Source: Pseudomonas sp. ZH-FAD (lineage in GTDB: Bacteria; Pseudomonadota; Gammaproteobacteria; Pseudomonadales; Pseudomonadaceae). From it: a stretch of DNA of 64,000 nt. How positions within the stretch are numbered: the stretch's first letter is position 1; the number at the start of each line of letters is the position of its first letter. The position numbers were made by a program, and so were the translations under genes. The DNA is taken from assembly GCF_002803095.1 (NCBI RefSeq), contig NZ_PGLR01000012.1, positions 1 to 64,000 of the forward strand, written 5' to 3'. The notes under the pieces were generated by a model, which ran no database searches, was not told the origin of the DNA, and saw only the letters and a program-made list of their open reading frames with translations. Positions 6,320-15,402 of the stretch are shown piece after piece.

Positions 6320-7693
6320 ATGCTTGGGAATTTGGGCCTTTTGCTGGGCTTGTCGCTACTAATCTTCATGGCGTTGCGCGGGGTGAACATATTCATCGCC
6401 GCATTGCTGTGTTCGATTCTGGTGGCGCTCACCAATGGCGTTGCCGTATCAGGTGCACTGCTCGAGCACTTTCCATTCGGTCCGTTGGGCGCATTTACCT
6501 TTGCTGGCAAGTTCTTCGTGCTGTTTCTCTGCGGCGCGATCTTCGGCAAGGTCATGGCGGCCAGCCAGGCAGCCAGCAGTATTGCACAGGCCATTACCCG
6601 CGGCCTGGGCACGCAGCGCACGCTTTGGGTGGCGATGCTGGTGTGTGCGGTTCTCACCTATGGCGGGGTGGTGGTATTCGTGGTGATCTTCACCATGTAT
6701 CCGCTGGGCATCACCCTGATGCGCGAGGCCAATCTGCCCAAGCGATTGTTCTGCGCCGCTACTGCACTGGGGGCGGGAACCTTCACCATGACGGCCTTGC
6801 CTGGCTCGCCGTCGATTCATAACGTGATCGCAGCCAGTGCGCTGGGCACCGACCTGTTCGCCGGAGCCTGGATTGGTCTGTTCGCCTCGCTGGTGATGAT
6901 CGGTCTGGGCATGGCCTATCTGCAGCGCGAATGGCGCCTGGCGCGTGAGCGAGGCGAGGGATTCGAGCCTAACGCGCAGGACGAGCGTATGCAGCAGCTG
7001 GCCGGTGTGCCGGGTAGCGGTCCACATTGGGGTATGGCGTTGGTGCCGATCATCGTGGTGCTGGGGATCATTCTTCTGCCGCGCCTGCTCGCTCTGTCTG
7101 GTGCGGCTGTACCGGGTGAAGGGGCACTGGGTGGGCTATTGGCCTTCAGTCTGGCGCAGCCGATTCTCTGGCCCAGTCTGGCCCTGGTGATCGCTACCGG
7201 GGTAGCTGTGCTGATGTTTCCGGCGCTGCGCCGCAATACCGTCGGCTTGCTGGGGCAGGGGGCTGACGATGCGATCATGCCGCTGCTCAATACCGCTGCG
7301 GTGATCGGCTTTGGTGGGGTGGTCACTCAGACCGCAGGTTTTGCCCAGTTCGCTCAATGGATACTGGGAGTGGATCTGCCTCCGCTGTTGTCGGTGTTCG
7401 CCTCGGTCAGCGTGGTCTCGGGGATCGTCGGTTCGTCGTCTGGTGGCCTGCAGATTTTCATGCAGACGCTGGCGCCGCGGTATCTCGAGATGGGTGTGGA
7501 TCCCGAGGTACTGCATCGTATCGCCAACATCACCGCTGGCGGGCTCGATTCGCTGCCGCATTGCGGGGCGGTGATCGCGATGCTGATGATCATGGGGTTG
7601 ACTCACAAGCAGGCATACAAGGATATCTTCGTCATCACGGTACTTATCCCGGTGATTGCGGCTCTGCTCTGCATTGCAGTCTTGAGCTTCTGA
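6320..7693 (+). CDS. GntP-family permease (gluconate/organic acid:H+ symporter type)
   Basis: This is an inner-membrane protein of about 457 residues with roughly twelve hydrophobic segments. Its features fit the GntP/DcuC-like group: MALRGVNIFIAALLCSILVALTNG near the start, GAGTFTMTALPGSPSIHN in the middle, and SSGGLQIFMQTLAPRYLEMG followed by SLPHCGAVIAMLMIMGLTHKQAYKD near the end. The substrate cannot be read from sequence; gluconate, other sugar acids or hydroxy acids are all possible. ATG at 6320 sits about seven bases after AGGGGGG; an ATG two codons upstream overlaps that site. It has no operon partner. Confidence 0.8.
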   Translation: MLGNLGLLLGLSLLIFMALRGVNIFIAALLCSILVALTNGVAVSGALLEHFPFGPLGAFTFAGKFFVLFLCGAIFGKVMAASQAASSIAQAITRGLGTQRTLWVAMLVCAVLTYGGVVVFVVIFTMYPLGITLMREANLPKRLFCAATALGAGTFTMTALPGSPSIHNVIAASALGTDLFAGAWIGLFASLVMIGLGMAYLQREWRLARERGEGFEPNAQDERMQQLAGVPGSGPHWGMALVPIIVVLGIILLPRLLALSGAAVPGEGALGGLLAFSLAQPILWPSLALVIATGVAVLMFPALRRNTVGLLGQGADDAIMPLLNTAAVIGFGGVVTQTAGFAQFAQWILGVDLPPLLSVFASVSVVSGIVGSSSGGLQIFMQTLAPRYLEMGVDPEVLHRIANITAGGLDSLPHCGAVIAMLMIMGLTHKQAYKDIFVITVLIPVIAALLCIAVLSF

Positions 7694-7838
7694 TTGCTCG
7701 TGGCTGGGCGGTTCGGCGGCTGATAAGCTTGGTCAATGGCGTAGTCGGAAGTGGCAGCGGAATTTGCGCTTTTGCCAAAGCACCGGTATGAAGTAAAAAT
7801 AGATGCGCCGCTAACGGTTTGCGGCTAGAGGAGTGAAG

Positions 7839-8111
7839 ATGAGCGAGGGGTTGTCCATCCACCATGACCAGGCGAGTCACCAGTTCGTGACCACCGTCGA
7901 CGGTGATCGTGCCTATCTGGCCTACATGGATCTGGGCAAGCAGACGCTGGACATCTATCGCACCTTCGTACCCAATGGCCTGCGCGGTCGTGGCATCGCC
8001 GCCGCGCTGACCGAGCATGCCCTGCAATACGCCGAAGGCAAGGGCTACACGGTGATTCCGTCGTGCTCCTATGTCGAGCGCTACATGGAGCGACGTTCGC
8101 GTCACCAGTAG
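7839..8111 (+). CDS. GNAT-type N-acetyltransferase, YidJ/Gtn-like
   Basis: The 90-residue small GNAT-fold protein has the acetyl-CoA binding motif LRGRGIAAALTEHALQYA (R-x2-G-x-A type) and the C-terminal VIPSCSYVERYMERR typical of the short YidJ/GCN5-like group. Such proteins are minimal acetyltransferases of unknown substrate. ATG at 7839 follows AGAGGAG at ideal spacing, whereas the GTG two codons earlier overlaps it. The gene stands alone, followed by a terminator shared with the convergent DAHP synthase gene. Confidence 0.8.
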   Translation: MSEGLSIHHDQASHQFVTTVDGDRAYLAYMDLGKQTLDIYRTFVPNGLRGRGIAAALTEHALQYAEGKGYTVIPSCSYVERYMERRSRHQ

Positions 8112-8161
8112 GAGTCGGTTCGGGGGGGGCTGAAGCCCACCCTACGTGTGAATGCGGATAC

Positions 8162-8190
8162 AAAAAACGCCGGGCAATGCCCGGCGTTTT
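8162..8190. terminator. Bidirectional terminator between the GNAT and DAHP synthase genes
   Basis: AAAAAACGCCGGGC-AAT-GCCCGGCGTTTT is a 12-bp stem with A- and T-runs on its two sides, placed between convergent genes. Just upstream at about 8120-8146 is a GGGCTGAAGCCCACCCTACG fragment of a common Pseudomonas intergenic repeat. Confidence 0.9.
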
Positions 8191-8207
8191 CATTGTTGCT
8201 GCGGCCC

Positions 8208-9296
8208 TTAGCCGCGAGGGCGCTTGGGCAGTACGTCCTTGAGCTTGGCGTGCATGCTGCGCAGGCTCTTCTCAGTGGTATCCCAGTCGATGCAGGCATC
8301 GGTGATGGATACGCCGTACTTGAGGTCGCACAGATCCTTAGGAATCGACTGGCTGCCCCAGCCCAGGTGGCTCTCGACCATCAGGCCAACGATGGAGTTG
8401 TTGCCTTCGAGAATCTGGTTGGCCACGTTCTCCAGCACCAGCGGCTGCAGAGCCGGGTCCTTGTTGGAGTTGGCGTGGCTGCAGTCGACCATGATGTTCG
8501 GGCGAATGCCGGCTTTTGTCAGTTCCTGCTCACAAATGGCAACGCTGACCGAGTCGTAGTTCGGCTTGCCGTTGCCGCCGCGCAGTACCACGTGGCCATA
8601 GGCATTGCCCTTGGTGGTGACGATGGACACGCCACCTTCCTGGTTGATGCCGAGGAAGCGGTGCGGGCTGGAAACCGATTGCAGGGCGTTGATGGCCACG
8701 GTCAGACCGCCGTCGGTACCGTTCTTGAAGCCAACTGCCGAGGACAGGCCCGAGGCCATTTCGCGGTGGGTCTGGGATTCTGTGGTGCGCGCGCCGATGG
8801 CCGACCAGCTGATCAGGTCCTGCAGGTACTGCGGGGAGATCGGGTCGAGCGCCTCGGTGGCGGTGGGCAGGCCCATTTCCGCCAGGTCGCGCAGCAGCTT
8901 GCGGCCGATGTGCAGACCGTCCTGGATCTTGAACGAGTCGTCCAGGTAAGGATCGTTGATCAGACCTTTCCAACCGACCGTGGTGCGTGGCTTCTCGAAG
9001 TACACGCGCATGACCAGGAACAGGCTATCGGACAGCTCGGCAGCCAGTACCTTGAGGCGCTCGGCATACTCGTGAGCGGCCTTGATATCGTGGATGGAGC
9101 AAGGGCCGACGACCACGAACAGGCGATGATCCTTGCCGTCGAGGATGTCGCGTACCACCTGACGGCCATGGGCCACGGTCTTCAGTGCGGCATCGGTCAG
9201 GGGGATTTCGCGTTTGAGCTGATCGGGGGTGATCAGGGTTTCGTTGGAAGCGACGTTGAGGTCGTCGATCGGTAAATCAGCCATCGTGCTATTCAT
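8208..9296 (-). CDS. 3-deoxy-7-phosphoheptulonate (DAHP) synthase, class I (AroF/G/H type)
   Basis: The 362-residue cytoplasmic enzyme condenses phosphoenolpyruvate with erythrose 4-phosphate, the first step of the shikimate pathway. Family landmarks include VVGPCSIHD (about 63), KPRTTVGWKGL (PEP-binding Arg/Lys), GARTTESQTHREMASGLS, GFKNGTDG and the metal-binding MVDCSHANS and ITDAC. The length is typical of the AroAI-alpha group. I cannot tell which aromatic amino acid inhibits it, so no symbol is given. ATG at 9296 is the farthest start; M5 (9284) is an alternative, and neither has a strong ribosome binding site. It is transcribed alone. Confidence 0.93.
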   Translation of the reverse strand: MNSTMADLPIDDLNVASNETLITPDQLKREIPLTDAALKTVAHGRQVVRDILDGKDHRLFVVVGPCSIHDIKAAHEYAERLKVLAAELSDSLFLVMRVYFEKPRTTVGWKGLINDPYLDDSFKIQDGLHIGRKLLRDLAEMGLPTATEALDPISPQYLQDLISWSAIGARTTESQTHREMASGLSSAVGFKNGTDGGLTVAINALQSVSSPHRFLGINQEGGVSIVTTKGNAYGHVVLRGGNGKPNYDSVSVAICEQELTKAGIRPNIMVDCSHANSNKDPALQPLVLENVANQILEGNNSIVGLMVESHLGWGSQSIPKDLCDLKYGVSITDACIDWDTTEKSLRSMHAKLKDVLPKRPRG

Positions 9297-9489
9297 CGGG
9301 TCAGGTCGTCAGGTCACGGGTGCCGGCCGCCAGCGATCCCCTATGGCGGTGCACAGCTAGTTGGTGCAGGGGGAGCCGAACCTTAGCGCGTACGGGGCTG
9401 CGCGACAATGGGCGTTAAGTTCAATAAGCCTCATAGAGTGGCAGTATGAGGTGGCCTATTACCCTCGTTGTTGGATGGCTGCAGTGTAT

Positions 9490-9903
9490 TCAGGCGAGAT
9501 AGGGAAACTCGGCGGCATGCTTGGCAATCCAGTCCTGAGCGCACTGCTCGATGGCCATGGGGTGGCCTGATGCCTGCTCCAACTGTTGTCGGTAATGCTG
9601 AATCTGGCAAACCTGCTCGACCATGCGCGCGCGGAACAGGGTGTCTTCATCGAGAAAGGCGATGCCTACCAGATAATCGGTATCCTGGCGCCGACACCAG
9701 GCCACTACGCCGGGATAGCGCGCCTGTTCACCCAGGAGCGGGATGCGCAGTTCAACCGAGGTGCCGCGGCGAAAGCCGCGTGTCGAGTTGCATGCAACCC
9801 CGCCCAGGCTGATATTGTTCAGCCGCTGCCGAGGAATGCAGGCTTGTTTGCGCAGCACCAGTTCAACCGGCATGTCGCTTGGATGACGCAGAAACTTACG
9901 CAT
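9490..9903 (-). CDS. PilZ-domain protein (putative cyclic-di-GMP receptor)
   Basis: This is a 137-residue single-domain protein. The PilZ signature is visible: RHPSDMPVEL, then NNISLGGVACNS (D/NxSxxG motif), then GVVAWCRRQ..YLVGIAFLD. The RxxxR motif normally preceding is reduced to RKFLRH. A C-terminal helical extension of about 40 residues follows. c-di-GMP binding is expected from the family; the target is unknown. The start MRKFLRHPSD at 9903 is taken because it matches family N-termini; an upstream extension to 10038 overlaps the divergent gene. Its ATG overlaps the start of the next gene on the opposite strand. Confidence 0.85.
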   Translation of the reverse strand: MRKFLRHPSDMPVELVLRKQACIPRQRLNNISLGGVACNSTRGFRRGTSVELRIPLLGEQARYPGVVAWCRRQDTDYLVGIAFLDEDTLFRARMVEQVCQIQHYRQQLEQASGHPMAIEQCAQDWIAKHAAEFPYLA

Positions 9904-10288
9904 GAACACCGACCTTGAATGCAGGCAAACTGACATCAGTGAATTCAGTATAGCGACGCAATTGGAATTGACCGATCTGGATGCCGACCGGCGGCTACTC
10001 GATCTTCCCGGTACCTCGCTACTGGTGTTCACAAGCACGGGCTGTGCCAGCTGTCGCTGGGCACGTCAGGCCTTGCCTGGCATGCCGCTGCCCATAGAGC
10101 GCCTGTGCTGGGTCGATGCCGGGCATAACGCCGGATTGGTGACGCGATACGAGGTATTCCATCTGCCGGCGCTGTTTCTGGTCAAGGATGGTCATTTCTT
10201 TGGCGCATTGCACACACGTCTTACCCATTCCAATCTGGTTACCGCCATGGGCGAGGCCCTGCTTCGCCCGGCTGAGGAGCTTCCCTGA
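9902..10288 (+). CDS. Thioredoxin-fold protein with CxxC motif
   Basis: The 128-residue protein has a thioredoxin-like core: LLVFTSTGCASCRWARQAL (CxxC active site at about 47-50), VDAGHNAGLVTRYEVFHLPALFLVKDG (cis-Pro loop). No signal peptide is seen, so it is probably cytoplasmic. The first ATG (9902) has no ribosome binding site and overlaps the divergent PilZ start; a GTG at about 9940 or a TTG further in could be the real start. Its stop overlaps the next ATG as TGATG, indicating translational coupling to the reductase gene. Confidence 0.75.
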   Translation: MNTDLECRQTDISEFSIATQLELTDLDADRRLLDLPGTSLLVFTSTGCASCRWARQALPGMPLPIERLCWVDAGHNAGLVTRYEVFHLPALFLVKDGHFFGALHTRLTHSNLVTAMGEALLRPAEELP

Positions 10289-11244
10289 TGTCTCAATACC
10301 CTGCGCCACGTATCGGCATCATCGGCACCGGTGCCATTGGCGGTTTCTACGGAATGCTGCTGGCTCGCGCGGGTCATGACGTGCACTTTTTGCTGCGCAG
10401 CGAGTACAGCACGGTGGTCGAGCGAGGCCTGCAGTTGAACAGCGCGGTACATGGTGCACTGAACCTGGCACCGGTACAGGCCTACCAGCATGTCGACGAG
10501 ATGCCACCGTGCGACTGGTTGCTGGTCGGTGCCAAGACCACGGCCAATGCCGAGCTGGCGCCGCTGATTGCCAAGGCTGCAGCACCAGGCGCCCAGGTGG
10601 TGCTGCTGCAAAATGGCCTGGCAGTGGAAGATGAACTGCGCCCACTGTTGAGCGATGACCTGCATCTGTTGGGCGGGCTCTGTTACATCTGCGTTCATCG
10701 CAGTGCGCCGGGCGTGATCGAGCATCAGGCGCTGGGGGCGATCAACCTGGCCTATCACTCCGGACCGTTGACCGACGATGAGGCGCGACTGGCGCTGGCC
10801 GAGGAGGGGGCGAGCCTGCTGCGCAGCACCGGTCTGGATTCGGCGGCGATGCGTGATCTGGCGCAGACGCGCTGGCAGAAGCTGGTGTGGAATATCCCTT
10901 ATAACGGCCTGTCGGTGCTGCTCGATGCCGATACACGGCGCCTGATGGGTAATGCCGACAGCCGCGCACTGATCGCTGACATGATGCAGGAAGTGGTGCA
11001 GGCTGCTCAGGTACTGGGCTACGTCATGCCGGACAGCTATGCGGACAAATTGCTGGCCGCCACGCAGCGCATGCCCGATTACCTGCCGAGCATGTACCAC
11101 GACTTTGCCCAGGGGCGACCGGCCGAGCTGCACGCCATCTATGAAGCGCCTCTGGCGGCTGCCGATGCAGCAGGTTTCGATATGCCCAAGGTGCGCGCCC
11201 TGTATCAGGCGCTACGTTTCATTCAGGCTCGCCGGGAGGCCTAA
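10288..11244 (+). CDS. 2-dehydropantoate 2-reductase family protein (PanE/ApbA-like)
   Basis: The 318-residue NADP-dependent reductase has the N-terminal Rossmann motif IGIIGTGAIGGFYG (9-22), LLVGAKTTAN, and the C-terminal catalytic region QKLVWNIPYNGLSVL with the conserved Lys-Asn arrangement. The closing substrate domain contains MPDYLPSMYHDFAQGRPAELHAI. The family includes ketopantoate reductase of coenzyme A synthesis, but paralogues with other substrates are common, so PanE function is not certain. It is translationally coupled to the thioredoxin-like gene and followed after two bases by the 5'-nucleotidase, forming a three-gene operon. Confidence 0.85.
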   Translation: MSQYPAPRIGIIGTGAIGGFYGMLLARAGHDVHFLLRSEYSTVVERGLQLNSAVHGALNLAPVQAYQHVDEMPPCDWLLVGAKTTANAELAPLIAKAAAPGAQVVLLQNGLAVEDELRPLLSDDLHLLGGLCYICVHRSAPGVIEHQALGAINLAYHSGPLTDDEARLALAEEGASLLRSTGLDSAAMRDLAQTRWQKLVWNIPYNGLSVLLDADTRRLMGNADSRALIADMMQEVVQAAQVLGYVMPDSYADKLLAATQRMPDYLPSMYHDFAQGRPAELHAIYEAPLAAADAAGFDMPKVRALYQALRFIQARREA

Positions 11245-11246
11245 GC

Positions 11247-12152
11247 ATGGGTAAGGGGCTGGGGGACAAACTGGTGCTGGCGATTTCCTCGCGGGCGCTG
11301 TTCGATCTGAGTGAAAGTCACCAGATCTACGAAAGCGAAGGGGTGGAAGCCTATCGCCGCTATCAGATCGAGCATGAAGACGAAGTGCTGATGCCGGGCG
11401 ACGCCTTTCCGCTGGTGGAGAAGCTGCTTGGGCTGAACACACGGCTCAGCGAACAGCGCGTGGAGGTCATCCTGGTGTCGCGTAACAGCGCCGATACCGG
11501 GCTGCGTGCGTTCAACTCGATCCAGCACTACGGGCTCGGCATATCCCGCGCCGCCTTCGTCGGCGGTCGTAGCCCCGATCCTTATCTGGCGGCCTTTGGC
11601 TGTCATCTGTTTCTGTCTACCCACGCCGATGACGTGCGCAACGCACTGAAAGCGGGTTTTGGCGCGGCCACGCTGCTTTCCGGCGGCACTCGGCGAGCGA
11701 ACAGCAACGAGCTGCGAATAGCCTTCGATGGCGATGCCGTGCTGTTTTCCGACGACTCCGAGCGCGTCTACCAGAGTGGCGGCCTCAATGCGTTTCAGGA
11801 TCATGAGCGTGAATCCGCTCGGCAGGCCCTGCCTGGCGGGCCTTTCAAGCCGTTTCTCGCCGCGTTGCATGCGCTGCAGCAGGAATTTCCCGAAGCCGAA
11901 TGCCCGATTCGTACGGCGTTGGTTACCGCGCGTTCGGCCCCGGCGCATGAGCGTGTGATTCGTACCCTGCGCGAATGGAACATCCGTCTGGATGAATCCT
12001 TCTTCCTTGGCGGGCTGGACAAGTCGGCGGTGCTGGAGGCCTTCGCTGCCGATGTGTTCTTCGATGACCAGACCGGACACTGTGAAAAAGCTCGCCAGGT
12101 GGTGGCGACCGGTCATGTCCCCCATGGCGTCAGTAACGAGTTAGTGCCCTGA
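11247..12152 (+). CDS. Cytosolic 5'-nucleotidase (NT5C1-like family)
   Basis: The 301-residue protein is of the 5'-nucleotidase family related to eukaryotic cytosolic 5'-nucleotidase I, which dephosphorylates nucleoside monophosphates (AMP, IMP). Typical elements are VLAISSRALFDLSESHQIYESEGVEAYRRYQ, EVILVSRNSADTGLRAFNSI, LRIAFDGDAVLFSDDSE (HAD-type DxD motif) and DVFFDDQTGHC. The length and order of motifs fit the family. It starts two bases after the reductase stop and ends the operon. Confidence 0.85.
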   Translation: MGKGLGDKLVLAISSRALFDLSESHQIYESEGVEAYRRYQIEHEDEVLMPGDAFPLVEKLLGLNTRLSEQRVEVILVSRNSADTGLRAFNSIQHYGLGISRAAFVGGRSPDPYLAAFGCHLFLSTHADDVRNALKAGFGAATLLSGGTRRANSNELRIAFDGDAVLFSDDSERVYQSGGLNAFQDHERESARQALPGGPFKPFLAALHALQQEFPEAECPIRTALVTARSAPAHERVIRTLREWNIRLDESFFLGGLDKSAVLEAFAADVFFDDQTGHCEKARQVVATGHVPHGVSNELVP

Positions 12153-12281
12153 GTCTGGGCCTGTGCAGGCGCCCAAGCGCCTGCATATAGCCATTCGTCC
12201 TAAATAACGCTGCCGATCTTGCTTTATCTGATGCACTGCTAAGCTCAATCAAGGGCCTGCGCCAGCAGTCGAGGAGGCCGC

Positions 12282-12782
12282 GTGATCCGCTCGATACTCT
12301 ATGCCACCGATCTGGGGCTTTACGCCTCCTACGTGCTGCAGCACGCCCTCGCTATGAGCCGCAGCTTCAAGGCCGATCTGTATGTGGTGCACGCGGTTGA
12401 GCCCATGGGGCTATTCGCCGAATCCGTGCTGCAGACCTACCTGGACGAGGACACCCTCGGGGAGCTGCGTCGTAATGGACTGAATACCGTCATGGCCAGT
12501 ATCGAGCAGCGTGTGCTGGAGGGCTTTCGCGACGAACTGGGTGATGGTCAGCAGGATCTCCAGTTGATTCGTGCGGTGCGGGTGCTTCAGGGGGATCCGC
12601 CTGCGGTGATTCTTGAGGAAGCGCAGAAACTTGGGGTGGATCTGCTGGTCGTAGGCAGTCATAGCCATGGCGCAGACCTGGCCGTGCCGCTGGGACGTAC
12701 GGCTGCGCGCATCGTGCAGTTGTCGGAGGCGCCGGTGTACCTGGTGCCCATGCTGCAGCATCGCGGTCATGGGGATTTGTAA
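12282..12782 (+). CDS. Universal stress protein (UspA family)
   Basis: The 166-residue single UspA domain opens IRSILYATDLGLYASYVLQHAL and has the ATP-binding GxxGH-type motif near the C-terminus (VVGSHSHGADLAVPLGRTAARIVQLSEAPVYLVP). Members bind ATP or act as stress-induced regulators; the specific role is unknown. The GTG start at 12282 follows GAGGAGG at good spacing. It is transcribed separately from the nucleotidase, from a 129-base gap. Confidence 0.88.
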   Translation: MIRSILYATDLGLYASYVLQHALAMSRSFKADLYVVHAVEPMGLFAESVLQTYLDEDTLGELRRNGLNTVMASIEQRVLEGFRDELGDGQQDLQLIRAVRVLQGDPPAVILEEAQKLGVDLLVVGSHSHGADLAVPLGRTAARIVQLSEAPVYLVPMLQHRGHGDL

Positions 12783-12879
12783 ATGGGGGTACCTAATAAA
12801 ACGTTCTAGGCTGTTCGATTAAACCAATAATATGGTTATATACGGCATTGGCAGTTGTTGGCCTGCCTTACTGCTCTGA

Positions 12880-13863
<984 letters not shown>

Positions 13864-13879
13864 AGCAAAACAACTGAAA

Positions 13880-13913
13880 CGAAACATGGCGCCCTTGGGC
13901 GCCATGTTTCGTT
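13880..13913. terminator. Bidirectional terminator between cysB and the CysH-like gene
   Basis: ACGAAACATGGCGCCC and GGGCGCCATGTTTCGTT form a 15-bp perfect stem with a two-base loop between convergent genes. The T/A tracts are short, but the stem is strong. Confidence 0.75.
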
Positions 13914-13927
13914 CTAGCCAGCGTCAA

Positions 13928-14548
13928 TCAATGACTGAGGTGCAGGCCGCACTCGCGATTGTCTTCACCCTTGGTCGGGTCGAAGTAATCGAACTCGTTC
14001 GGCAGGTCGTGGGCGACCAGGTACTGATACAGATCCTTGGAGGACCAGTGCAGCAGCGGGGCGACCTTGATCAGGCCGTCCGGGTTGATGCTGATGGGGT
14101 CCATCTGCGCGCGCACGGCGGTGTCGGTGGCACGCAGGGCGGTGAACCAGACGCTGGGTGCGGTCTCACGCAGGGCGCGGGCGAAGGGCTCGAGCTTCAC
14201 TTCCTCGGTGAACGCGGCGTGGCGCGGATCATCCAGGCCCGGCACCGGGCCGTCGATAGCCTCACGGTGCGCGCGCGAGCGTTTGGGCAGGTAGGTGATC
14301 AGATTCAGGTTCAGCTTGCGCGTCACCTCGTCGGCGAAGCGATAGGTGGCTTCGGTGTTGTAACCGCTGTCCATCCAGACCACCGGGATATCCGGTTTGA
14401 CCTGGCTGACCATGTGCAGGATCACCGCTTCGAAGGGGCGGAAGTTGGTGGTGCAGATGGCGGGTTTGCCCAGTCCGATGGCCCACTGCACCAGCTTTTC
14501 AGGCTGGTTGCCGAGTTCGGCGTTGAGCGCGTCCAGGTCGAGTTCCAT
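13928..14548 (-). CDS. Phosphoadenosine phosphosulfate reductase family protein (CysH-like, no Fe-S cysteines)
   Basis: The 206-residue protein has an adenine-nucleotide alpha hydrolase fold. It has the PAPS reductase hallmarks IPVVWMDSGYNTEATYRFAD, WFTALRATDTAVRAQ and the C-terminal ECGLH with catalytic Cys200. It has only one other cysteine (C32) and lacks the CC...CxxC set that binds the [4Fe-4S] cluster in the APS reductases usual in Pseudomonas. It therefore resembles the thioredoxin-dependent, cluster-free class, although it is shorter than the E. coli enzyme (about 244). Whether it reduces PAPS, APS or another adenylylated substrate is uncertain. Convergence with cysB supports a sulfur role. 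Confidence 0.8.
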   Translation of the reverse strand: MELDLDALNAELGNQPEKLVQWAIGLGKPAICTTNFRPFEAVILHMVSQVKPDIPVVWMDSGYNTEATYRFADEVTRKLNLNLITYLPKRSRAHREAIDGPVPGLDDPRHAAFTEEVKLEPFARALRETAPSVWFTALRATDTAVRAQMDPISINPDGLIKVAPLLHWSSKDLYQYLVAHDLPNEFDYFDPTKGEDNRECGLHLSH

Positions 14549-14723
14549 GTTGAGGACTCCAGGTCGTGTGCGTGAGGACGCGATGGTAACAAAGCCCGGT
14601 TATGCGGCTAAATAACTAAGACGCTTGATGTCCTTCGTTCCAGTTATAAGAAGGTCGCATTGCGCCAGCCAAGTCCAGCGGCTAGAGTGCCGGCTCCTTT
14701 TTGGCTCAACCGAGGAGTGGCCT

Positions 14724-15341
14724 GTGGAAATCGCGTGTCTCGACCTGGAAGGCGTACTGGTCCCGGAAATCTGGATCGCCTTTGCGGAAAAAACCGGCAT
14801 CGAGTCGCTCAAGGCGACCACCCGCGACATCCCCGATTACGACGTGCTGATGCAGCAACGCCTGCGCATTCTCGATGAGCACGGCCTGAAGTTGAAGGAC
14901 ATACAGGACGTGATCGCTACCCTGAAGCCGCTCGATGGCGCGGTGGAGTTCGTCGACTGGCTGCGTGAGCGTTTTCAGGTGGTGATTCTCTCCGACACCT
15001 TCTACGAGTTCTCCCAGCCGCTGATGCGTCAGCTCGGTTTCCCGACTCTGCTGTGCCACCGCCTGATCACTGACGAGAACGATCGCGTGGTCAGCTACCA
15101 ACTGCGCCAGAAGGATCCCAAGCGTCAGTCGGTCATTGCCTTCAAGAGCCTGTACTACCGCGTTATCGCCGCTGGCGACTCGTACAACGACACCACCATG
15201 CTCAGCGAAGCCCATGCCGGCATCCTGTTCCATGCGCCGGAAAACGTGATTCGCGAGTTCCCGCAATTCCCGGCTGTGCATTCCTACGAGGATCTGAAGC
15301 AGGAATTCCTCAAGGCATCGAACCGCAAGCTGAGCCTGTAG
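14724..15341 (+). CDS. thrH: ThrH: phosphoserine phosphatase / homoserine phosphotransferase
   Basis: The 205-residue HAD-superfamily enzyme dephosphorylates phosphoserine and can pass the phosphate to homoserine, linking serine and threonine synthesis. Motif I is altered to DLEGVLVPE (15 residues from the start), motif II is ILSDTFYEF and motif III/IV is AAGDSYNDTTM. The GTG start at 14724 is chosen because CGAGGAG lies eight bases upstream and the product then begins MEIACLDLEG, as in characterised ThrH. Any longer reading runs through a region without homology. The position between the CysH-like gene and pabB matches other pseudomonads. Confidence 0.93.
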   Translation: MEIACLDLEGVLVPEIWIAFAEKTGIESLKATTRDIPDYDVLMQQRLRILDEHGLKLKDIQDVIATLKPLDGAVEFVDWLRERFQVVILSDTFYEFSQPLMRQLGFPTLLCHRLITDENDRVVSYQLRQKDPKRQSVIAFKSLYYRVIAAGDSYNDTTMLSEAHAGILFHAPENVIREFPQFPAVHSYEDLKQEFLKASNRKLSL

Positions 15342-15344
15342 CTG

Positions 15345-15400
15345 ACGTAGGGCGGGTGCAACCCGCCATCGCAATCTGGCGGGTTGCATCCGCCCTACGT
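15345..15400. repeat. Palindromic intergenic repeat (GTAGGGCGG-type)
   Basis: ACGTAGGGCGG(A/G)TGCAACCCGCC arms, 23 bases each, face one another across about ten bases between the convergent thrH and pabB genes. This is a widespread mobile-looking palindrome of pseudomonads and relatives. It may also serve as the terminator for both genes, since no other is seen. Confidence 0.85.
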
Positions 15401-15402
15401 TT

